DNA of 64,000 bases. Source: Deltaproteobacteria bacterium (GTDB taxonomy: Bacteria; Myxococcota_C; UBA6777). Location: the NCBI GenBank assembly GCA_006226375.1, contig SBHC01000003.1, positions 1 through 64,000 of the forward strand, read 5' to 3'. Below are positions 8,927 through 16,971 of this stretch, in pieces. The translations under genes and the position numbers were made by a program. How positions within the stretch are numbered: position 1 is the first letter of the stretch; each line of letters begins with the position of its first letter. The notes beneath the pieces are model-generated. The model had not been told where the DNA came from, ran no database searches, and worked only from the letters and a program-made list of their open reading frames with translations.

Positions 8927-10618
8927 TCAGTAAATGAGACCCAAGGCAAACACGTCGTAGTCTCCACGGCTTGGATAATCCACACCTTGCCACTCCAGGC
9001 TTCGCGCGTAACGCCCAACAACGAAGAGGTAGTCGCCCCCCACAGCGATGTCACGAGCTTCGACGGTGTTTCCTTCGATGGCGAAGGCCTTGCTCCAGGC
9101 TCCTTGTACCGTCAGCACCGCAATCACAGAGGCGACGCTGCGGTCTGTTTTCAGCTTGAGGGTAGACCCCAGCTCCAGCGTTCCCCGGGGAAAGCTTCCC
9201 ACCGCGTAGAGGCCTCCTCCTTTTCGCAGCGCAAGGCTCAGAGAGCGAGACTCATACAAGCTGCGCGTCAGCCCTTCCACCTGCTGCACCCAACCCAACG
9301 ACGCGGGCTGGGCTGCCCCTTTCTCCTGAACCTCCCACACAAACGTTCGCTGAAGCGCATTGCTCTGAGGATAGACTTGGCCTTTGATGGTGACTGGTCC
9401 AGGAGCGTCTGCGCTGATGTAGATCTTCTGGTTGGCTGTATCAGCCACCATATCGACAGGAACCATGCCATCGCTGGAAGCCAGACTTTGGATTCGCAGC
9501 AAGGCACCTTTGTCATCCAACACGAGCAGATGAGTCCCAGGAGGAGCAAACGACGAACCTTGGGTCCAGGATGGAAGCATCGGTGAGGCCTGCAGCTGCG
9601 TACCGACAAGAACATACAAGGCGTTCCCCAGGTTCACGATTTTCGGTGCCATGCGTTCTTCACCACCGATGGCTCCCACGGCGTTGCCTTTGAGCCACGT
9701 GGGCTTGCCGGAGCTGGCCTGGACCCTCGCCACAAACAAGCGGTTGGTGTTGAGTCCTTTGGGCGTCAACTCCATGCCTTCCCAGTTGAGAGACTCCTGG
9801 CAGTGGCCGGCAAGGTAGATGTCGCCTCCCGGCCCCAGCAGCATAGAGTCTGATTCAATCCAGCCTGCCGTGTTCATCGCCACAGACCGCCACAGCAAGG
9901 CTCCCTTTGCATCGTACTTTGCGAGCAACAGTTGACTCTTACCAGCGCCCACCATGGTCAGAGTGTTCGACAAGGCGATCGAGCCACGAAACAACGCCAA
10001 CACATACAGGTTGTCCTTCGCGTCAGCCAACACGGCTCGCATGCCTAAGCGAGAGTCGTCGCCGACAGCCGTCATGGTCACCACCCGCTCCACCGAACCA
10101 CGATGGTCCACGGCCGCCACAGTGAGGTGCTTGTCTTGTGTGTTAAAGGTGCCAAAGGAAGCGTTGGTTTCAAACGAGCCGCCGATGTACACACCACCAT
10201 CGGGTCGCGTGGTGATGGTCATACCAAAGTCGTTGCGGTTGCTCCCCGCTGTCAAAAACCAGGGCTGCGCAGGCAGGCGATTCTCTGGCTGTGGAAGCTC
10301 AGGTCCCACTGTTGGATCTGGGTTGCTCGCATCAGAGATGTTGGCATCAGGAGAAGAGGAAGGCTCTGTGTTGTTGGCCTCTTGGGAGGAGGTCGTGTCT
10401 GTACCAGTAGAGGGTTCGACCTGGTTTGAATCGTTGGGCGTTTCTGCTCCTGCAGAGTTGGAACGATCCGCCCCACCCTGCCCATCCGCAAGGATGCCTT
10501 CAGCGTCACGACCCACGCCGCCACAGTCACAGCGTTGGAGCCCGAACGAGGTCACGACCAGAAGCACCCAGCCCAAGACAAACATTCCACGATGCCACAC
10601 AGAAAGACTCCTTTCCAT
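8927..10618 (-). CDS. predicted exported beta-propeller lipoprotein
   Basis: This 563-residue protein starts with a hydrophobic export signal (FVLGWVLLVVTSFGLQRC) whose Cys30 could be lipidated, although Arg at -1 is atypical for a lipobox. A low-complexity linker rich in Ser, Thr, Asn, Glu and Pro follows to about residue 115. The rest consists of propeller-like repeats with recurring elements such as GGVYIGGSF, NLYVLALFRG, GDIYLAGHC and ALYVLVGT, as in SBBP-type bacterial propellers. No catalytic motif is visible. The same architecture occurs in the larger RCC1 lipoprotein at 13.9 kb, so the two are probably distant paralogues. It is divergently transcribed from the ECF sigma factor. The function is unknown; a surface binding or scaffolding role is only a guess. 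Confidence 0.82.
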   Translation of the reverse strand: MERSLSVWHRGMFVLGWVLLVVTSFGLQRCDCGGVGRDAEGILADGQGGADRSNSAGAETPNDSNQVEPSTGTDTTSSQEANNTEPSSSPDANISDASNPDPTVGPELPQPENRLPAQPWFLTAGSNRNDFGMTITTRPDGGVYIGGSFETNASFGTFNTQDKHLTVAAVDHRGSVERVVTMTAVGDDSRLGMRAVLADAKDNLYVLALFRGSIALSNTLTMVGAGKSQLLLAKYDAKGALLWRSVAMNTAGWIESDSMLLGPGGDIYLAGHCQESLNWEGMELTPKGLNTNRLFVARVQASSGKPTWLKGNAVGAIGGEERMAPKIVNLGNALYVLVGTQLQASPMLPSWTQGSSFAPPGTHLLVLDDKGALLRIQSLASSDGMVPVDMVADTANQKIYISADAPGPVTIKGQVYPQSNALQRTFVWEVQEKGAAQPASLGWVQQVEGLTRSLYESRSLSLALRKGGGLYAVGSFPRGTLELGSTLKLKTDRSVASVIAVLTVQGAWSKAFAIEGNTVEARDIAVGGDYLFVVGRYARSLEWQGVDYPSRGDYDVFALGLIY

Positions 10619-10939
10619 TCGATGATTTCAGGTTTGCCAACACATTCCAACCCATGCAGAGTTTTGGCACCCATCCTTTCCTTCACAGTACCATACCGCC
10701 TTATAACGAATGGAAAGGTATACATCATGCAGATTTTCCTGCGAGGTGAAGAACAAGACAAAAGCCTTTCCTCGTTTCATTCCTGATGGAGAAAGTGATT
10801 CACTTTTTTTGAAAAAGTTGAATCCCATTCCTTTTCTTCTCGCACTAAGCCCAGAGAAAAAACGAGGAGACCATTTGCAAGGCTGAAAAGGTCAGGCTCC
10901 CGTATTCTCGAGACTCACAAAAGACAGGCAAGACGAGAG
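10619..10939. other. divergent intergenic region before the ECF sigma operon
   Basis: This stretch of about 320 bases lies between the starts of a minus-strand lipoprotein and the plus-strand ECF sigma factor, so it should hold promoters in both directions. A TATAAC hexamer lies at 10702-10707 but has no matching -35 box. No ECF-type motif could be assigned with confidence, and no gene is seen. Confidence 0.5.
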
Positions 10940-11515
10940 ATGAACCAAAAGGCGCTGTTGGAGGATGCATTGCGAGGAAAGCGGGCGGCATGTGACCGGC
11001 TCGCCAGGATGTACATCCCCATCACCTTTCGGTACTTTCGACAAGCATGGCGTGTCACCCAGAGTGAAGCCGAAGAGTTAACGCAAGAAACCTTTGCAGA
11101 AGCCTGGAGCTCTCTCAAGTACTGTCGTGGCACGCAGGTGAAAGCCTGGTTTCTTACCATCGCCCGACGGGTCGCATGGAAAAAATTTAAGACACAAGCA
11201 CCCAAGGCCTTTGTGAGCAAAGACTCTGAAGAGGACGACCCCATCGCCGAATTGCCCTCCACACAAGCCAGCCAGGAAGAGTTGGTGTTGATGAAGGCAC
11301 AGTTTGAGCAGCTCCGCGAATTGTTCGTCCACCTTCGACCTGAATTTCGTGAGGTTCTCTACCTCTACTACCTGGAAGAGCTCACGGTCGAGGAGCTGGC
11401 ACACAGCCTGGAAGTTCCAATGGGAACAGCAAAAACGTGGCTGCAGCGAGCCAGAGCGAATCTCAAGCAAGAATGGTATTCGGCGCAAAAAAGCACGGTA
11501 AACGGAAGACGATAG
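10940..11515 (+). CDS. ECF-family RNA polymerase sigma factor
   Basis: This 191-residue protein is an extracytoplasmic-function sigma-70 factor that redirects RNA polymerase to a small regulon. Region 2 lies in the first ~80 residues and includes EELTQETFAEAW and the -10-recognition segment KAWFLTIARRVAWKKF. Region 4 spans roughly residues 125-180, with FREVLYLYYLEELTVEELA and the helix-turn-helix ending in MGTAKTWLQRAR. It heads a four-gene plus-strand operon: the anti-sigma-like gene follows after 19 bases, then the caspase-barrel gene and the RCC1 lipoprotein. By the usual logic of such pairs it is held inactive by the next gene's product and released by an envelope signal. Confidence 0.95.
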   Translation: MNQKALLEDALRGKRAACDRLARMYIPITFRYFRQAWRVTQSEAEELTQETFAEAWSSLKYCRGTQVKAWFLTIARRVAWKKFKTQAPKAFVSKDSEEDDPIAELPSTQASQEELVLMKAQFEQLRELFVHLRPEFREVLYLYYLEELTVEELAHSLEVPMGTAKTWLQRARANLKQEWYSAQKSTVNGRR

Positions 11516-11534
11516 ACACGGTGAGGACGTAACG

Positions 11535-12272
11535 ATGAACCAAGACAAGCCAAGGCAGGCACCGAACGACGAGTTTGATCGCACGCTTCATGCCTACTTT
11601 CAGCACGAAAGAGAAGCCGAAGACATTCCCTTGGAGCGGATGTTAAGCTCCATCCAAAAGAGCTATCCACCTCCACAAACCAAATCTTCGGCCTGGAAAG
11701 CTTGGTGGACCTGGACAGGGATGTCTTTGTTTGCTGCGACAGCTGCGGTTTTGTTTTGGATCAACCCGTCCAACAGCGAGTTGAACCACAACCACCAAGA
11801 CCACGCCACGACCTTACCTCGACAGCGTCACCTCATCACACGAGGGAGCGAAAAGCCAGCACTGCTCGTCTATTTGGAGCGCGACAAAAAGGTCAAGCAG
11901 ATCCACTCGCATACACTCGTCAAACAAGGAGACCATCTCCAACTTGTCAGCCAGTGGTCGGAAGGTGGCTATCTCTACGTACTTCACAGCACAACAACCA
12001 CACCCCAAACTCCGGTTTATCCGTCAGAACAGAACAAACCAAGCATTCGAGTGCAAGCCGGAAGCTCGGTCCAACTTCCAGGCAGCTTGGAAGTCACAGG
12101 ATCCTCGCAAAAACCCGAAACGTTGTGGGCTTGCTTCTCCAAGAAACCCTTGCGCTACAAGGCTGTGCTGCAACAGATCCAACATCCATCCAAGGTTGCA
12201 GACCCAGAGAAACCGTGTATAGTAATACAAACGTTCCGCCTCCTTCGAACACAACACACCAAGCCCCAATGA
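11535..12272 (+). CDS. membrane-anchored anti-sigma-like protein with DUF4384-like domain
   Basis: This 245-residue protein has a cytoplasmic N-terminus of about 60 residues (FDRTLHAYFQHEREAEDIPLE), one membrane helix near residues 60-75 (WTGMSLFAATAAVLFWI), and a periplasmic C-terminal domain. That domain contains the pattern KPALLVYLER, GDHLQLVSQWSEGGYLYVLH, VYPS, and a run ending in VQLPGSLEVTGS, which resembles the DUF4384-type domain often found with myxobacterial sigma factors. No zinc-binding anti-sigma HxxxCxxC motif is seen, so the assignment rests on gene order, topology and size. It starts 19 bases after the sigma gene and its stop overlaps the next start by 4 bases (ATGA), indicating translational coupling. 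Confidence 0.78.
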   Translation: MNQDKPRQAPNDEFDRTLHAYFQHEREAEDIPLERMLSSIQKSYPPPQTKSSAWKAWWTWTGMSLFAATAAVLFWINPSNSELNHNHQDHATTLPRQRHLITRGSEKPALLVYLERDKKVKQIHSHTLVKQGDHLQLVSQWSEGGYLYVLHSTTTTPQTPVYPSEQNKPSIRVQAGSSVQLPGSLEVTGSSQKPETLWACFSKKPLRYKAVLQQIQHPSKVADPEKPCIVIQTFRLLRTQHTKPQ

Positions 12273-13909
12273 TTCATTGCATCATGAAAAGCACAAGAAA
12301 AAACCACATCATGAACATCGCTGGCTTGGCGGTGTTTGCCGTCGTTGCGATGGGACTTTTTTCCAGGCCGGTAGAGGCTGCGCGAAAAGTTCATCGTGTT
12401 GCACTTCTGTTTTCGCACAACTACTCTGGAGGTCGGGCCAAAACGCTGAGGTATGCGGTCTCAGACGCCAAGAAGTTCCGCTCTGTGTTGTTCCAGGTCG
12501 CCGGTCATCAACCCCACCATACCTACTTGGTCGCCAATCGCAACGCTGATGCCGTACGCCGGGCCTTTCAAAAGGTGAAGCAAGCCATTGCAAACCTCAA
12601 GAAACAGCACAGTCCCCACACCAAAATCATGTTGGTGGTCTACTACTCAGGTCATGCTCGCGACGGCAAGTTTTTTCTCGGCTCTACCGACTTGTCCTTC
12701 CGAGAGTTGCGTGAGTTTCTAAAGACATCGGGAGCCTCTTTGCGTATGGCGTTCCTCGACACCTGTGGCTCAGGACGCTTTCTTCAAACACGTGGATTGG
12801 CTCGTCGCAAACGTAATTTCCGCATCCCCATGTTAAACTCTCACACCGCAGAGGGAGAGGCTGTCATCACTTCGACAGGCGACCGAGAGAACGCCTACGA
12901 GGATCTCAAATTGAGAGGCGGCATCTTCACTCACTACATGGTGACTGGGTTACGAGGGGCTGCCGACCGCGACAAAGACGGACGCGTTACGCTCAATGAG
13001 CTGTATGCCTTCACCTACAACTGGACCCTCAATCGTACAGTGTTTGCCCGGTCGGGCCCACAAAAGCCCCACTTTCAAACCAACCTAAAAGGGGCCGGTC
13101 AAGTGGTCCTTAGCAGCACACAGCGTTCGACAACGAAGCTTGTGCTGCATCGTAGGTTAAAGGGGCAATTTTTCCTTTGGAAAGGTGAAAAGATGCTGTA
13201 CGCCGGGTTCTACAAAGCTCCCGGTCAGAAGATGCGGCTGGCTGTGGCTCCTGGAACCTACAAGATCCAATGGCGCGAGAACAAACACGTCTATACCTCT
13301 CGTGTGTCGCTACGCTCCAAGCATGTAATGTACCTGGGTCTGCGCTCCAAACGTTTGGCCTTCTCTCAACGAAGTCTGGCCTCCCGAGGTGTCGCAACAA
13401 CCATCGACGAACCACCAGTATCCACCTGGAAGGTGCTGCCCAACCGAACGCCACCGTCGGCCTGGAGTGTGTTTGTTCAGGGCAGCGCGAGCAACGCAGC
13501 GTTTGTCCAGGGGACCTTGTTTGGTGGAGCCGCTGTTGGGATTCGTCACCGGTACGGAGCCCTGCGGCTTGGCCTTCGAGGAACCTCTGTTCCCCGCGTG
13601 GAGACGAACGTCCCTCAACTCAACCTCTCCCTTCGAGCAGAAGCAGGTTATCCCATTGCCTACAAGCAGTTTTATCTGTTCCTGGGTGGATACGCTGGGG
13701 CTGGCTTGCTCTTCCAAAACATCGGCGTCTCTCCACAGACAGGATTGTTGCTTCACGCAGGGGGACTCATCACGCCAGGTTTTTGGCTCAACCAGCATTG
13801 GGCCATTGCGTTGCCTGTGAACGTTGGAATCACCGCTGGAGCCTTTGGGTTTGAATTCCTCGCCTATCCAGACGTTGGCGGCGCGCTGGAACTTCGGTAT
13901 CGTTTCTAA
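12269..13909 (+). CDS. exported caspase-like (C14) protease fused to a predicted outer-membrane beta-barrel
   Basis: This 546-residue protein begins with an export signal (NIAGLAVFAVVAMGLFSRPVEA). A caspase/metacaspase-type domain of about 230 residues follows: the catalytic His is in VVYYSGHARDG and the Cys in AFLDTCGSGRF, so the dyad looks intact. A small PEGA-like beta domain comes next (KGQFFLWKGEKMLYAGFY, VAPGTYKIQW), then a glycine- and aromatic-rich C-terminal stretch of alternating strands that ends in ELRYRF, as outer-membrane barrels do. The start at 12269 overlaps the preceding stop (ATGA); ATGs at 12284 and 12311 are alternatives. The much longer open frame from 11702 lies inside the anti-sigma-like gene and is not used. 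An exported caspase tied to the outer membrane and co-transcribed with a sigma factor is unusual. Confidence 0.83.
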   Translation: MIHCIMKSTRKNHIMNIAGLAVFAVVAMGLFSRPVEAARKVHRVALLFSHNYSGGRAKTLRYAVSDAKKFRSVLFQVAGHQPHHTYLVANRNADAVRRAFQKVKQAIANLKKQHSPHTKIMLVVYYSGHARDGKFFLGSTDLSFRELREFLKTSGASLRMAFLDTCGSGRFLQTRGLARRKRNFRIPMLNSHTAEGEAVITSTGDRENAYEDLKLRGGIFTHYMVTGLRGAADRDKDGRVTLNELYAFTYNWTLNRTVFARSGPQKPHFQTNLKGAGQVVLSSTQRSTTKLVLHRRLKGQFFLWKGEKMLYAGFYKAPGQKMRLAVAPGTYKIQWRENKHVYTSRVSLRSKHVMYLGLRSKRLAFSQRSLASRGVATTIDEPPVSTWKVLPNRTPPSAWSVFVQGSASNAAFVQGTLFGGAAVGIRHRYGALRLGLRGTSVPRVETNVPQLNLSLRAEAGYPIAYKQFYLFLGGYAGAGLLFQNIGVSPQTGLLLHAGGLITPGFWLNQHWAIALPVNVGITAGAFGFEFLAYPDVGGALELRYRF

Positions 13910-13935
13910 CCAAAGGGTTATTTCATAAGAGGGTT

Positions 13936-16836
13936 ATGATGCAGGGCTGGATCAAAGAATGGGTGTGGAGAGCGCTCCTGTTCATCGGTGTAGGAGGCTT
14001 GGGCTTCCTTGGCTGTCAACTTCAAGGCCCGGAGTGCATCCAATCCTCAGACTGCCCCTCTCAACAGCAATGTTTGTACGGCTGGTGCCGACCACAACAG
14101 ACATCTTTCTGCCAACCTCCGCAGTCCTGCCAGGAAAACCCAACAGAGACTTCTCCCTCTGAACCCCATATCACAGACAGTTCAGAGCCTGTTTCCGATA
14201 CCAACACGCCTTCGGATGGAGGAGGCGAACAACCAACCCTTCCAGAAATGCACCCTGACGCTGGCGAACCTACCACTCCTCCTGATGCAAGCGAACCACC
14301 CCAACCGGACACCAACGAGACCACACCAGAAGCAGGACCTGAAATGCAACCGGAGCCCGCTCCTGAAACTGTTCCAGAGACAACTCCCTGCCCAAAGACT
14401 TGGCTCCGAACGTACGGCAACCAACATCCCCAGGAGGTACGAGCGACAGCGGTGGATCCTCAAGGAAATGTGTGGGTGGGTGGCCGCGATGAAGATAGCT
14501 TCCTTCTCCATAGGTATGACCCTTGTGGAAAGCGACAGTGGCAGCTTCCTATGAAAGGAGTAGATCGCGCGATTGTAAGAGCTCTGGTGGTTCCCTCTGT
14601 GTCCAACGTATTGTTTGCCGGAAACATAAAACCTCCTGGATACCTGGACGGATTCAAGATACCCAGAGGATATCCTTCTGATGCATCGGCCATCGTAGTT
14701 GGACAAACCAACCAGACGACCAACAAGCTGGATTGGCTTAATGGTTGGGGGGGTGAAGGAGGCGCTGACCTTGTCCAAGACCTTGTCACAGATTCCTCAG
14801 GCTCGCTCTACATCACAGGCCAATTTCGTGGGAAGGCTAATTTTGGAACCCTCACAGCCACCGGCACAGGCGTCAAACCTGCCTTTGTCGCCAAGCTCAA
14901 CGCCCAGGGCAAGTTTCAGTGGGTCACAGTCTTTAACGGAGAAGCTCCTATCCAAGATTCTTACTACAACAGCGCATTCGGCAGACGCATCGCAGCTGAT
15001 GGTTCCGGTAACCTCTATGTTGTAGGGCAATTCAGGCTATCCTTATCCTTTGGCACCACGACATTCACCAGTAACAGCCGAGGAGATCACGCGTTTGTTA
15101 CCAAACTAGATGCCAACGGAAAGGTTTTGTGGGCTCGACAATGGGAACGACGCGGCAGTGGACAGAACGATGCCTTCGATGTCAAGCTTGATAGCTCTGG
15201 GAACCCCTATGTTCTTGGTTTTTTCAACTCCACGATCGTGGTAGGAACGACGACCCTCAACAACCATAGCAAAAACGACATTCTCGTCGTGAAGTACGAC
15301 CCCCAAGGCAATGTTCTTCAGACACACACGCTGGGTGGAGGAGGTGAAGATTTCGGTCATGCCCTCGCTCTCGACTCCAACAACAACATCTACATCGCTG
15401 GTCGTGTGGGTTCAGCCGTTACATTTGGAACCACAACAATAACGACAGCGGGGAGGGACTCGTTGTTTGTCGCCAAGCTCAACAGCCAAGGCATACTGCA
15501 GTGGTCCTATTCAGGAGGTGCTGGAGAAAAGAACCAGATTCATCGGATCAATCTGGGTCCAGCCGATACCTTGTACGTGGCTGGAGAGTTTCGGGATACA
15601 ATGGTGTGGGGCAATCAAACCTATAGATCTCATGGAGACATCGATCTCTTTGTTGCCAGACTTCCCCGAACACAAGCTCCCTGTGCAACCTGTCTGACCA
15701 ACCCTTGCAACACAGCGAAATGCCAGGCATCCAACCTTGTATCTGCAGGAAAGACCCATATCTGTGGGCAGTTGGGAGGCACCATGAAATGCTGGGGACA
15801 AAACGCTCATGGAAAGCTAGGGTTTGGCGGCGAGACCCCCAACCCAACGCCCATCAACGTCAAGCTACGACCAGGAACAAGCTACGCCAGACAAATTGCA
15901 GTGGGCTTCAACTTTACCTGCGCCATCTTCGACGACCAACGAGCCTATTGCTGGGGGGACAATACCTATGGAACCTTGGGCAACGGCTCCACTGGCAAAC
16001 AAACCACACCTGCACCGGTCCTCCCACCCACAGGCACAGCATTCGCCAAAACAATCGCATCAGGAAGCCAACACGCTTGTGCCGTCTTTGACGACAACCA
16101 AACCTACTGCTGGGGAGGCCAAGGTGGTGGTAGGCTTGGAAACAACAGCACCAGCAAGGCCGTTCGAAGACAGCCAACACAGGTGCAGTTTCCTTCCACG
16201 TTACCGCAAACAGTATTCACCCAATCTCTTGCCCTCAGTCCAGAGCACTCTTGCGCGCTGATGACCGACGGAAGCGTCTATTGTTGGGGAAAGAACACGT
16301 CAGGCCAACTGGGAGATGGCACCAACCAACTTCAGCCAACCCCCGTCAAGGTTGCTCTCCCACAAGGAACAACCGCCGTTAATCTTACAGTAGGACACGA
16401 TCACACATGCGCCATACTGAGCGATCGCAACGCCTATTGTTGGGGTAACAACGCCTCGGATCAGCTGGGAGATGGGACTGGGCTCAACAGCAACAAGCCC
16501 GTGAAAGTAAAACTACCGACGGGCCGATACGCCAAAGCGATCGCAGCAGGAGAGTCGCACACTTGCGCCATTTTGGATGACTACAAGATCCACTGTTGGG
16601 GCCTCAACAACAACGGTCAACTCGGTGATGGTACAACAACCAAGCGTTTGGCTCCCATGCCTATCATTATTCCACAGGGCAGAAGCTTTGCCACACAGCT
16701 CACAGCCAATCACGACATCACCTGTGCCATCTTTGACCGAGAGCACCTCTACTGCTGGGGGTTTCACGTCAAATACAGCAGCACAACCTCTGCCTCCACG
16801 AGCAAAACCCCCACACCCACTCTGGTCACATTCTAA
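13936..16836 (+). CDS. lipoprotein with SBBP-like and RCC1 beta-propellers
   Basis: This 966-residue lipoprotein has a signal ending in GFLGC, then a short Cys-rich knot (CIQSSDCPSQQQC, CQPPQSC) and a Pro/Thr/Glu-rich spacer to about residue 150. The first propeller (about 150-570) repeats elements such as GNVWVGG, GSLYITGQFRG, GNLYVVGQF and NNIYIAGR. A Cys-rich hinge (CATCLTNPCNTAKC) leads into seven RCC1-type repeats, each with a paired-cysteine signature C-x(8)-CWG and LGDG or LGNG, enough for one seven-bladed propeller. The start may be 13936 or the adjacent ATG at 13939, which sits better behind AAGAGGG. It is the last gene of the ECF sigma operon, so it may be a surface partner or substrate of the exported caspase; that is inference. 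Confidence 0.88.
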   Translation: MMQGWIKEWVWRALLFIGVGGLGFLGCQLQGPECIQSSDCPSQQQCLYGWCRPQQTSFCQPPQSCQENPTETSPSEPHITDSSEPVSDTNTPSDGGGEQPTLPEMHPDAGEPTTPPDASEPPQPDTNETTPEAGPEMQPEPAPETVPETTPCPKTWLRTYGNQHPQEVRATAVDPQGNVWVGGRDEDSFLLHRYDPCGKRQWQLPMKGVDRAIVRALVVPSVSNVLFAGNIKPPGYLDGFKIPRGYPSDASAIVVGQTNQTTNKLDWLNGWGGEGGADLVQDLVTDSSGSLYITGQFRGKANFGTLTATGTGVKPAFVAKLNAQGKFQWVTVFNGEAPIQDSYYNSAFGRRIAADGSGNLYVVGQFRLSLSFGTTTFTSNSRGDHAFVTKLDANGKVLWARQWERRGSGQNDAFDVKLDSSGNPYVLGFFNSTIVVGTTTLNNHSKNDILVVKYDPQGNVLQTHTLGGGGEDFGHALALDSNNNIYIAGRVGSAVTFGTTTITTAGRDSLFVAKLNSQGILQWSYSGGAGEKNQIHRINLGPADTLYVAGEFRDTMVWGNQTYRSHGDIDLFVARLPRTQAPCATCLTNPCNTAKCQASNLVSAGKTHICGQLGGTMKCWGQNAHGKLGFGGETPNPTPINVKLRPGTSYARQIAVGFNFTCAIFDDQRAYCWGDNTYGTLGNGSTGKQTTPAPVLPPTGTAFAKTIASGSQHACAVFDDNQTYCWGGQGGGRLGNNSTSKAVRRQPTQVQFPSTLPQTVFTQSLALSPEHSCALMTDGSVYCWGKNTSGQLGDGTNQLQPTPVKVALPQGTTAVNLTVGHDHTCAILSDRNAYCWGNNASDQLGDGTGLNSNKPVKVKLPTGRYAKAIAAGESHTCAILDDYKIHCWGLNNNGQLGDGTTTKRLAPMPIIIPQGRSFATQLTANHDITCAIFDREHLYCWGFHVKYSSTTSASTSKTPTPTLVTF

Positions 16837-16971
16837 CGAACATGTGATAGTACAGACATCGAACCGCTTCCGTTCAACGAACTTTGCTCGTGAAAAAAAC
16901 GATGTTTCGAACTCGTATGTTGGGTAGCGTTCCAGTCGAAGCCGCTCGCTTCTTAATGAAAGTAGCTATTC

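Noticed and set aside
11702-12268. Possible long N-terminal extension of the caspase-barrel protein
   Set aside because: It overlaps the anti-sigma-like gene, lacks any domain, and the later ATG fits the ATGA overlap and the signal peptide.
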